Assembly (NCBI GenBank): GCA_903831485.1
Contig: CAIKXW010000442.1
Location: 1 to 5,021, forward strand
DNA from: an uncultured Alphaproteobacteria bacterium
Lineage (GTDB): Bacteria > Pseudomonadota > Alphaproteobacteria > Caulobacterales > Hyphomonadaceae
Direction: 5' to 3'
Length of the DNA stretch: 5,021 bases
Of the stretch, positions 1 through 4,707 are shown one piece after another. The first letter of the stretch is position 1. Each line of letters opens with the position of its first letter. Below the pieces are notes generated by a model, which was not told the DNA's origin, did not search any database, and saw only the letters and a program-made list of their open reading frames with translations. A program made the translations under genes and the position numbers.

Positions 1-140
1 GGGCTGATCGGCTCTCGAAGGCTGCTGGTGGAACTGGTGTTGGGATCGTCGGCCATGAGCTCTCTCCTCGAGCGCCGTGGAAAATCCACGCGCTGAAGGA
101 AAAGGGGGCCGCCGACAAAACCGCAGGCCTAGCGGCTTAG
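1..140 (+). CDS. Possible 3' end of an unidentified gene (cut by window edge)
   Basis: The frame starting at base 3 is open from the window edge to a TAG at 138-140 and gives about 45 residues ending in 'KEKGAADKTAGLAA'. Its composition (Lys, Ala, Gly, few Arg runs) looks like protein, but its third-codon positions are less GC-rich than those of the genes further right. A second frame, starting at base 1, is open to a TGA at 94-96; it has higher third-position GC but a Ser/Arg/Leu-rich product. I cannot tell which, if either, is the real gene end, and I recognise no family. No start or catalytic motif is inside the window. It could also be a decayed remnant or non-coding DNA. Confidence 0.3.
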   Translation, partial: ADRLSKAAGGTGVGIVGHELSPRAPWKIHALKEKGAADKTAGLAA

Positions 141-180
141 CCTACCGCGCGAGCGGTTTAGTACACTCGCCGAAAGGCGA
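125..180 (+). other. Three adjacent small stem-loops, two with GNRA tetraloops
   Basis: Three hairpins follow one another. The first is AGGC (125-128) with GCCT (140-143), extendable by TA/TA past a bulged C. The second is ACCGC (144-148) with GCGGT (153-157) around a GCGA loop. The third is TCGCC (167-171) with GGCGA (176-180) around a GAAA loop. The first two abut and could stack. No T-run follows, so a classic intrinsic terminator is unlikely. The set may be the structured end of a transcript, part of a small RNA, or chance in GC-rich DNA. A competing longer pairing exists between AAACCGC (118-124) and GCGGTTT (153-159). Confidence 0.3.
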
Positions 181-197
181 CATTCCGCGTTCGACCG

Positions 198-665
198 TTG
201 ACGTGCCGCCCCACGCCAAGTTTGTTGCGCGCATGGAGCCCCGCCCCCCCGATCCGTGCACCTCATCTTGTTTGGGATGACGACGGGCCTGCGACGCTGG
301 CCTCCGCGGAAGCGCTTTTATCCTTGCTGTGCAGTTTTGCCGAGTTCTCACCAATCTGGCGTGACCGCGCGGGGCGGGACATTGCGGTGAACTTGGCCCG
401 CGAAATACGCCAAGATGCGCTTATCACGCTCTCTGGCGCGATAAACGGGCGCATCGAGCTTTGCATTGCGCTGAGCTTTTGGGTGCGCGCAGATTTCTAT
501 CGCGAAGACGCTTGGTTCGGACGCGGATGGATCGAGCGCTGCTACGAGGAATGCGAAATCTGGTCGGACGCCGCCGATGGGATCATCGGCCCCCAAGTTG
601 AGGACGATCCGCCGGGCCGCATTTCAAAGCGGGGCTATTGGATCCAGTTTGATACCTCGCAATAG
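198..665 (+). CDS. Hypothetical protein, 155 residues, start uncertain
   Basis: I do not recognise this protein. From about residue 25 onward it looks genuinely coding: an acidic, aromatic-rich sequence with five tryptophans (for example 'WFGRGWIERCYEECEIW' around residues 105-121) and a likely soluble helical fold with no membrane segment or signal peptide. The start is weak. The longest frame begins at a TTG (198) without a well-placed ribosome binding site, and the first 24 or so residues (Pro, Arg and Ser-rich) look like read-through of non-coding DNA. An ATG at 233 is out of frame by one base. Removing one C from the C7 run at 244-250 would give a start of 'MEPRPPIRAPHLVWDDDG', which looks more natural. 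The gene may therefore be frameshifted, mis-sequenced or begin at an internal TTG. It stands alone, with about 140 bases to the next gene, and its codon choice is less GC3-biased than its right-hand neighbours, which hints at separate ancestry. Confidence 0.6.
   Translation: MTCRPTPSLLRAWSPAPPIRAPHLVWDDDGPATLASAEALLSLLCSFAEFSPIWRDRAGRDIAVNLAREIRQDALITLSGAINGRIELCIALSFWVRADFYREDAWFGRGWIERCYEECEIWSDAADGIIGPQVEDDPPGRISKRGYWIQFDTSQ
244..250 (+). repeat. C7 homopolymer at the start of the hypothetical gene
   Basis: Seven consecutive C residues lie 11 bases after the start of the only nearby ATG (233). The ATG frame stops at a TGA at 278-280, while the long open frame continues one base out of register. 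A six-C version would join the two frames. The tract could mark a sequencing error, a fixed frameshift, or a slippery or phase-variable switch; the sequence alone does not say which. Confidence 0.5.
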
Positions 666-809
666 CCAGCATATCACAGCGCCACGCGCACGATCGGGTT
701 TGAAATCCCGGAGACCTAGTCGCGAGGCACGATGCCCCCGCTCGGTGCGGACGAGAGCGGCGCCTTGTGGGATGCTTGCTCCTTCGCTCCTGGTGGGTGA
801 CAAGCCGGG
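666..809. other. Intergenic region with a 6-bp hairpin
   Basis: No convincing gene is seen here. A 6-bp perfect stem, CCGCTC (738-743) with GAGCGG (755-760) and an 11-base loop, lies mid-region, without a following T-run. A second, 4-bp stem (695-698 with 707-710) encloses TTTGAAAT. The right end, around 792-800 (GGTGGGTGA), may serve as a weak ribosome binding site for the GTG start at 810. No clear promoter could be assigned. Confidence 0.4.
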
Positions 810-1619
810 GTGATCATTGCGTTGACATCTGCAGATGACCCGCGGGTTGCGCCCTATCGGGGGGTGAAGGAGCGTGATCTGCTGCGCGGCGAGCAGCGCT
901 TCATCGTCGAGGGCAAGGTGACGCTGGGGCGGCTGATCGAGGCGTCGCGGTTTGCCATCGAGTCGCTTTTCATCGCCGAGAACCGGGTGGAGCCGCTCAT
1001 GCCGATGCTGGCGCGGCTGGACGAGGCCGTGCCTGTCTACGTGGCGCCGCAATCGGTCATGGACCAGATCACCGGGTTTCATATTCATCGCGGCGTGCTC
1101 GCGCTGGCGCGGCGGAGTGCTGCGCCAGCGGTTGCGGAGCTGCTTTCCACATTGGCGGCGCCGTGCACCGTGCTGGGCCTGATCGGACTGTCCAACCATG
1201 ACAATGTCGGCGCCTGCTTCCGCAATGCGGCGGCGCTGGGCGCGAGCGCGGTTCTGCTCGATGGCGCGAGCTGTGATCCGCTGTACCGGAAATCGATCCG
1301 GGTTTCGGCGGGGACCGCGCTGTCCCTGCCCTTTGCGCATGGGGGCGATGGCGCGGGCATGATGGATGCGTTGGCTGCTGCCGGCGTGGAGGCGTGGGCG
1401 TTGAGCCCGGCGGGCGGCGAACCGCTGCATCTGCTGAGGCCGCCGGAGCGGCTTGCCATCGTGCTGGGCGCGGAAGGCCCCGGGCTTTCGCCAGATCTCA
1501 TCGCGCGCTGCCGGCGCGTTTCGATTCCCATGTCGCCCGGCATCGACAGCCTGAATGTCGCCGCGGCGGGGGCAATCGCGTTGTCACACGTGTTTTCCTC
1601 ACGGGCCGCGCAGAGTTGA
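810..1619 (+). CDS. TrmH/SpoU-family RNA 2'-O-ribose methyltransferase
   Basis: This 269-residue protein matches the SpoU/TrmH (SPOUT) class, which transfers a methyl group from S-adenosylmethionine to a ribose 2'-OH in tRNA or rRNA in the cytoplasm. The N-terminal part (about 1-105, including 'RFIVEGKVTL' at 30-39) corresponds to the substrate-binding domain found in this group. The three SPOUT motifs are all visible. Motif 1 is 'NHDNVGACFRNAAALGA' (129-145), with the key Asn129 and Arg138. Motif 2 is 'IVLGAEGPGLS' (217-227), with the conserved Glu222. Motif 3 is 'IPMSPGIDSLNVAAAGAIAL' (239-258), with the Ser-Leu-Asn of the knot. The catalytic set looks intact. Translation begins at GTG 810; an in-frame TGA at 798-800 rules out anything earlier, and the resulting start 'MIIALTSADDPRVAPYR' resembles family members. 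The exact RNA target (tRNA Gm18, 23S Gm2251 or another) cannot be read from sequence, so no symbol is given. The gene appears monocistronic. Confidence 0.93.
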   Translation: MIIALTSADDPRVAPYRGVKERDLLRGEQRFIVEGKVTLGRLIEASRFAIESLFIAENRVEPLMPMLARLDEAVPVYVAPQSVMDQITGFHIHRGVLALARRSAAPAVAELLSTLAAPCTVLGLIGLSNHDNVGACFRNAAALGASAVLLDGASCDPLYRKSIRVSAGTALSLPFAHGGDGAGMMDALAAAGVEAWALSPAGGEPLHLLRPPERLAIVLGAEGPGLSPDLIARCRRVSIPMSPGIDSLNVAAAGAIALSHVFSSRAAQS

Positions 1620-1642
1620 TCCGAGCGCGGCGCCAGGACGAT

Positions 1643-1670
1643 TTGACAAACACCCGGAAGGTCATGATCA
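1643..1670 (+). promoter_or_regulatory. Possible promoter for the lipoprotein pair
   Basis: In the 86-base gap after the methyltransferase there is a perfect TTGACA (1643-1648) that could be a -35 element. The -10 region is poor: TGATCA at 1665-1670 is the nearest candidate, 16 bases downstream. Alphaproteobacterial -10 boxes are often weak, so the site is possible but unproven. If real, transcription would begin around 1676-1680, which would exclude the upstream ATG at 1664 from the transcript and favour the ATG at 1706. Confidence 0.3.
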
Positions 1671-1705
1671 GGCGTCAGCGGAACCAAACGGGAGACCGGA
1701 AGGAC

Positions 1706-2239
1706 ATGCGCAACGCCATTCTGATCGCGCTGGTTTCAGCCTGTGTCGCTGGCGCGGCGGCCTGCTCGCCCCAGGCGGATGTGCAGCGCGAGCCATTCAA
1801 GGCCCCGCCGCCGTCGGCCGAACCCGATCCGGCAACGCTTGCACCGCCAAATCCGTTTTTCGGAACGTGGACGTTGGAGGGCGCACGGATTGCGCCTTGG
1901 TGGGACGGCAAGAGCGATGAGCCGGCGGTCGATCCTGCCATGGGGCAGAACTTCGTGTTTGCGGCCGACAAGGCCTCGGGGCCGCCGCTGCTGACCTGCG
2001 ACAAGCCGAGTTACAAGCTGTACGTGACGGAGCCCACAGCACTGTTCGAGGGCAACCTGCCCGATCCGGTCAAGCAGGCCGCTGAACTCGGCTTCAAACC
2101 GGGCAGCATCACATCCATGACATATGACTGTGCATCTGATGCTGCCGACATCTCGCTCGACTTCGCGGAGGTCAAGCCCGGCGTGATCATGTTCGGGCTC
2201 AACAATGTGCTCTACACTTTCAGGTTCATACGTGGGTGA
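1706..2239 (+). CDS. Predicted lipoprotein, paralogue A of a tandem pair
   Basis: A 177-residue exported protein of unknown function. Residues 1-20 (Arg2, then a hydrophobic core, then 'GAAAC') look like a lipoprotein signal peptide with Cys20 as the lipidated residue, although Ala at -3 makes the lipobox weaker than usual; ordinary signal peptidase cleavage is the alternative. A proline-rich linker (about 28-50) leads to a roughly 125-residue domain with GTW (53-55), APWW (63-66), LFEGNLPD (113-120) and GLNN (164-167). The mature domain has only two cysteines, Cys98 and Cys142, which probably form a disulfide. The next gene is a paralogue with the same layout. I chose ATG 1706 because it gives a clean signal peptide; GGAG at 1691-1694 and GGAAGGA at 1698-1704 precede it. 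An in-frame ATG at 1664 would add 14 mostly charged residues. The GTW start and beta-rich pattern loosely recall small lipocalin-like barrels, but that is a guess. Confidence 0.88.
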   Translation: MRNAILIALVSACVAGAAACSPQADVQREPFKAPPPSAEPDPATLAPPNPFFGTWTLEGARIAPWWDGKSDEPAVDPAMGQNFVFAADKASGPPLLTCDKPSYKLYVTEPTALFEGNLPDPVKQAAELGFKPGSITSMTYDCASDAADISLDFAEVKPGVIMFGLNNVLYTFRFIRG

Positions 2240-2240
2240 C

Positions 2241-2744
2241 ATGAAACGCATTACGATTGTCATGGCTGGCGTCCTGCTCGTGGCATGTTCGCAGGGCGGA
2301 GCAGCGTCTGGCGGTGGCGCGGCGGCGGACGCCGGTATCGAGGCCTTCATGGGGACGTGGAAGGTTTCGGGAAATATCGTTGCGCCGTGGTTCTCCGGGC
2401 CGGGCTTCAGTCCGCGGCCGGATGCCGAGATTCTGTCGACGCCGCTGGTGCTGACGGCGAAATCGGCAACGGGCGCCGGAATCCTCGCCTGCCCCGCCGC
2501 GACGTTCAAGGCGGCGCCGTCGCCGCCGGAGGGATTGTTCGAGGGCAATGTGCCGGATCGCGCCGTCGCCAAGTCTGCGCTGGGGGTGGATCAGGAGCAG
2601 ATCGCCACGCTGGTGCAGAGCTGCACTTCGGGCGGGCGCGACATCGTGTTGTCCTATCATCTGGTCCGGGTGGACCGGATGCTGCTGGGCCTCGACAACA
2701 TCATCTATCAATTCGACCGTGAGCCAGTAGCGGCAGCGCAATAG
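2241..2744 (+). CDS. Predicted lipoprotein, paralogue B of a tandem pair
   Basis: A 167-residue protein with a strong lipoprotein signal: Lys2-Arg3, a hydrophobic stretch and the lipobox 'LVAC' ending at Cys16, followed by Ser at +2. A Gly/Ala-rich linker (18-33) replaces the proline-rich linker of the upstream gene. The domain then repeats the same landmarks: GTW (38-40), APWF (48-51), LFEGNVPD (99-106), GLDN (150-153). Cys84 and Cys128 are 44 residues apart, exactly as in the upstream protein. From the first of these cysteines to GLxN the two proteins align without a gap, with about one residue in three identical by hand count. The ATG lies one base after the upstream TGA and has only a weak GTGGG sequence before it, so translation is probably coupled. 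The function is unknown; envelope location and co-expression with paralogue A are inferred. The +2 Ser would not signal inner-membrane retention, if the Asp+2 rule applies here. Confidence 0.9.
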   Translation: MKRITIVMAGVLLVACSQGGAASGGGAAADAGIEAFMGTWKVSGNIVAPWFSGPGFSPRPDAEILSTPLVLTAKSATGAGILACPAATFKAAPSPPEGLFEGNVPDRAVAKSALGVDQEQIATLVQSCTSGGRDIVLSYHLVRVDRMLLGLDNIIYQFDREPVAAAQ

Positions 2745-2757
2745 CGCCGACGGCGTT
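2743..2757 (+). terminator. Weak hairpin at the end of the lipoprotein pair
   Basis: A short stem overlaps the stop codon of the second lipoprotein gene: CGCC (2745-2748) with GGCG (2752-2755) and a three-base loop, extendable by a wobble and an A-T pair. No T-run follows, so intrinsic termination would be inefficient. It overlaps the candidate CtrA box that starts at 2756. Confidence 0.2.
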
Positions 2758-2774
2758 AACTCCCCGCTAACCAT
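2756..2774 (+). promoter_or_regulatory. Candidate CtrA operator upstream of the SDR-like gene
   Basis: The known CtrA site is TTAA-N7-TTAAC, with TTAACCAT as the commonly found half site. Here TTAA (2756-2759), seven bases, then CTAAC (2767-2771) match at all but one position, and the second half reads CTAACCAT (2767-2774), also one mismatch. A further TTAAC lies at 2788-2792 inside the perfect palindrome CCGTTAACGG (2785-2794). The box is 53 bases upstream of the ATG at 2828, a normal place for an operator or promoter overlap. CtrA is the master cell-cycle regulator in many alphaproteobacteria. The assignment is by pattern only. Confidence 0.4.
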
Positions 2775-2809
2775 AGAAGCCCATCCGTTAACGGTTGGAG
2801 GCCTGTGTT

Positions 2810-2825
2810 GGGTGGAGGTTGGGGG
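2810..2825 (+). promoter_or_regulatory. Ribosome binding site in a G-rich, possibly quadruplex-forming leader
   Basis: GGTGGAGG (2811-2818) lies nine bases before ATG 2828 and decides the start of the SDR-like gene over the TTG at 2795. The same stretch has four G-runs (2810-2812, 2814-2815, 2817-2818, 2821-2825) split by loops of one or two bases. In the messenger this could fold as a two-layer G-quadruplex and hide the binding site. Confidence 0.55.
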
Positions 2826-2827
2826 CC

Positions 2828-3802
2828 ATGCGCGTCCTCGTGACTGGTGGGTGTGGGTTCATCGGGTCGGCCGTGGTGCGGCTGGCTGTCGAGCGCGGCG
2901 ACCATGTGCTCAATCTCGATCGCCGCAAGAAGACGACGCCGGTTCCGGCGCTGGGCCCCGCCGTGCAGCGCGAGGGCTATGCGCGGCTTGAGGCGGACAT
3001 CACTGACCGGGGGATGATCCGGGCGATCTTGCGGGAGTTTTCGCCGGATGCCGTGATCCATCTTGCAGCCAGCAGCGATGATGATCCGGGCGGGCTGGTC
3101 GATGCCGAGATCGGCGGGGCTTTCTCCGTGCTGGAGGCCGCGCGGCAGTATCACGAGAAGCTTCAGGGCGAGGCGCGCCAGCGCTTCCGCATCGTGCATG
3201 CCGAGCGGGCCGAGAGCGATATTCCACAGAAGCAGACGCGCGTGCATGCGGCGCGCGGCGCGGCGTCTGTCCTGCTTGACCGGTGGGCGCGGGCCAATGA
3301 CCTGCCGCTGGTGACATGCGTGGCGGGCGAGGCCTTCGGGCCGTGGCAGCCGAACACGTCTTTCCTCGCGCGGCTTGTGGCTTCGCTGCTTTACAACCAG
3401 CCCTTCCCGCTTTTGGCAGCCGGCGAGACGGTGCGCGACTGGCTGCCGGTGCGGGATTTCGCGGCGGGACTGCTGCGTGCGGCGGACGTTGCACCGGCGC
3501 AGTCGCGGTTTGATCTTTCTGTCGGGGCGGAGCGCCGCGATATCGATGTGGCGGAATCGGTCTGTTCGCTGCTGGACGAACGTTCGCCCATGTCGACGGG
3601 CGAGTTGTGGTCGAGCCTGCTGTTCATGGAGGGCGATGCGTCTGGCGCTGCGCCGGGGCCGATGCTCGATACGGTGGAAGCCGAGCGCGACCTTGGCTGG
3701 CGGCCGCAAGGCTTCCACGCGGGGCTGGATCGCCTGCTGACGTGGGCGCTGGCGAGCTATGCAGCCTCGCAGGCGCGGCGGACGGCTGTCGCGGCGGAGT
3801 AA
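2828..3802 (+). CDS. Extended-SDR sugar nucleotide dehydratase/epimerase homologue, probably catalytically inactive
   Basis: This 324-residue protein belongs to the NAD-dependent epimerase/dehydratase family (dTDP-glucose 4,6-dehydratase-like). The Rossmann start is intact: 'VTGGCGFIG' (5-13), an acidic residue ending the second strand (Asp31), 'LEADITD' (54-60) and 'VIHLAA' (76-81). 'FGPWQP' (170-175), 'RDWLPVRD' (203-210) and 'DLGWRP' (288-293) are further family landmarks. The active site is not. Where relatives have the Ser/Thr-Asp-Glu segment, this protein reads 'HAERAES' (124-130). Where the YxxxK motif should be, it reads Val139 to Arg143, or His140 to Gly144 in the alternative register. 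No tyrosine occurs between 109 and 188. It may bind NAD or a nucleotide sugar without normal chemistry, or act as a partner subunit. The frame is intact, so it is not a plain pseudogene. ATG 2828 is chosen for its binding site and because residue 1 immediately precedes the first strand. A CtrA-like box lies upstream. The gene looks monocistronic. Confidence 0.88.
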   Translation: MRVLVTGGCGFIGSAVVRLAVERGDHVLNLDRRKKTTPVPALGPAVQREGYARLEADITDRGMIRAILREFSPDAVIHLAASSDDDPGGLVDAEIGGAFSVLEAARQYHEKLQGEARQRFRIVHAERAESDIPQKQTRVHAARGAASVLLDRWARANDLPLVTCVAGEAFGPWQPNTSFLARLVASLLYNQPFPLLAAGETVRDWLPVRDFAAGLLRAADVAPAQSRFDLSVGAERRDIDVAESVCSLLDERSPMSTGELWSSLLFMEGDASGAAPGPMLDTVEAERDLGWRPQGFHAGLDRLLTWALASYAASQARRTAVAAE

Positions 3803-3842
3803 GATGGTTTCGCGCCATCACTGACGGTCCGGTTTGCACCGG
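3803..3842 (+). other. Two short hairpins after the SDR-like gene
   Basis: GATGG (3803-3807) pairs with CCATC (3815-3819), extendable by one wobble pair. CCGGT (3829-3833) pairs with ACCGG (3838-3842) around TTGC. Neither is followed by a T-run, so they are at best weak terminators, and the second overlaps the possible -35 element of the next gene. Confidence 0.25.
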
Positions 3843-3861
3843 CAGCGCGCCCCGCTACGCT
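3834..3861 (+). promoter_or_regulatory. Possible promoter of the secreted-protein gene
   Basis: TTGCAC (3834-3839) followed 16 bases later by TACGCT (3856-3861) gives a weak -35/-10 pair. Read against the Caulobacter housekeeping pattern, GCTA at 3854-3857 matches the core of its -10 element and lies 13 bases after TTGCACC. The site is 36 bases before the ATG at 3898. Support is pattern only. Confidence 0.25.
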
Positions 3862-3897
3862 TCTTTCAAGCACAAGCAAGACGATGGGGGTAAGCAG

Positions 3898-4707
3898 ATG
3901 TTGTTTCGCGTTTCTGGATACATCCTGGCTGGCCTGATCGGCGCAGCGAGTGCGCAGCCGGCGGCGGCGCAGGCGAGCGCCAACGCGATTGCGTGTGTTG
4001 AAACGGCGCTGTTCTGCTCTGAGATCATGCGGCGCGCCGATGAGCTTGCGAACTTCGGGCTTTATGGCGCGAATGATGGGCGCGCTCATGACACCGACCT
4101 TGATGCAATCGACGCCCAGTATGTTGCCAGTCTGGACACGGTGGTGCAGCAGGCCGGCTATTCCGGAGAGAAGCTGACGGAGCGGCGCGGCGTTCATCGT
4201 GAGCGCGTGGGACAGATGGCGACCAGCGCCGTCGTGGCGCAGACCAGGTTGTGCGTGAACCCGGTGACGCTGCAGCCAACGGATGCGACCGCGCCGCCCA
4301 AGGGCGCGGTCACGCTGGCCATGGGCGGGCGGTCGAAGACGGACGTGCTGTATGTCGACATGAACAGCCTGAGCCGGCTGGGGGCCGTGATCAGCGGATG
4401 GCAGCTCTACGTGCTCAAGGCGGACCAGCCGGTTGGCAGCAAGCCGAGCAAGGGACAGTGGACGCGCTTCTATGCGGACTGCCAGAATCCGACGCTGGCC
4501 GTCTACGGATCGGTCGGGCTGGCCGATCTGCGGAGCGACAAGCCATATACGGCCGACACGCGGGCAGCGCCAAAGATACAGACGGTGCAACCGAACACAT
4601 TCGGCGCGGCGACCTGGATGCTGGCGTGCGGCGCAACGCAGCCGGGAACGGCGCAGGCAAGCCTTGCCGCCGCAGCGGATCACGCGCCTGGGCAGTTCGT
4701 GCCGTAG
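3898..4707 (+). CDS. Secreted protein with an adhesin-E-like C-terminal domain
   Basis: A 269-residue exported protein. Residues 1-19 (Arg4, then a hydrophobic stretch ending 'AASA') form a signal peptide, with an alternative cleavage near 25-26 after 'AAAQA'. The N-terminal half (about 30-120) is mostly helical in character and carries Cys33, Cys40 and Cys119. The C-terminal half (about 139-247) has 'VLYVDMNSLSRLG' (150-162), an aromatic Trp168, 'FYADCQNPTLAVYGS' (191-205) and 'VQPNTFGAATWMLACG' (230-245). Strand-like 'YVD..S', then 'DC', then a final 'P.T...A....C' is the order seen in surface-adhesin protein E domains, with Cys195 and Cys244 as the likely disulfide. That family link is from memory of the pattern and needs a profile search. 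Role and ligand are unknown. ATG 3898 has GGGGG (3886-3890) seven bases upstream. The TAG abuts the stop codon of convergent purA, leaving no room for a terminator between them. Confidence 0.82.
   Translation: MLFRVSGYILAGLIGAASAQPAAAQASANAIACVETALFCSEIMRRADELANFGLYGANDGRAHDTDLDAIDAQYVASLDTVVQQAGYSGEKLTERRGVHRERVGQMATSAVVAQTRLCVNPVTLQPTDATAPPKGAVTLAMGGRSKTDVLYVDMNSLSRLGAVISGWQLYVLKADQPVGSKPSKGQWTRFYADCQNPTLAVYGSVGLADLRSDKPYTADTRAAPKIQTVQPNTFGAATWMLACGATQPGTAQASLAAAADHAPGQFVP

Noticed and set aside
1..197. Insertion-sequence or bridge-RNA-type mobile element end
   Set aside because: No transposase motif, terminal inverted repeat or target duplication can be seen in the bases available.
690..715. 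tRNA T-arm-like sequence GGGTTTGAAATCCC, possible tRNA fragment or attachment site
   Set aside because: The loop has eight bases instead of seven, and no acceptor stem, anticodon arm or CCA end can be drawn around it.
738..760. Intrinsic terminator for the hypothetical gene
   Set aside because: The 6-bp stem is real, but there is no T-run after it and the loop is long.
1394..1705. Upstream extension of lipoprotein A into the methyltransferase gene
   Set aside because: The extra residues overlap a well-supported gene in another frame, are Arg/Ala/Gly-rich, and would bury the signal peptide inside the protein.
2756..3718. Long minus-strand open frame (320 residues) opposite the SDR-like gene
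   Set aside because: The product is rich in Arg, His, Pro and Gln, typical of the complement of a GC-rich gene, while the plus strand shows clear family motifs.
3757..4683. Long minus-strand open frame (308 residues) opposite the secreted-protein gene
   Set aside because: Arg-rich low-quality composition with no motif; the plus strand has a signal peptide and domain pattern. Likewise the minus-strand frame at 624-1430, opposite the methyltransferase.
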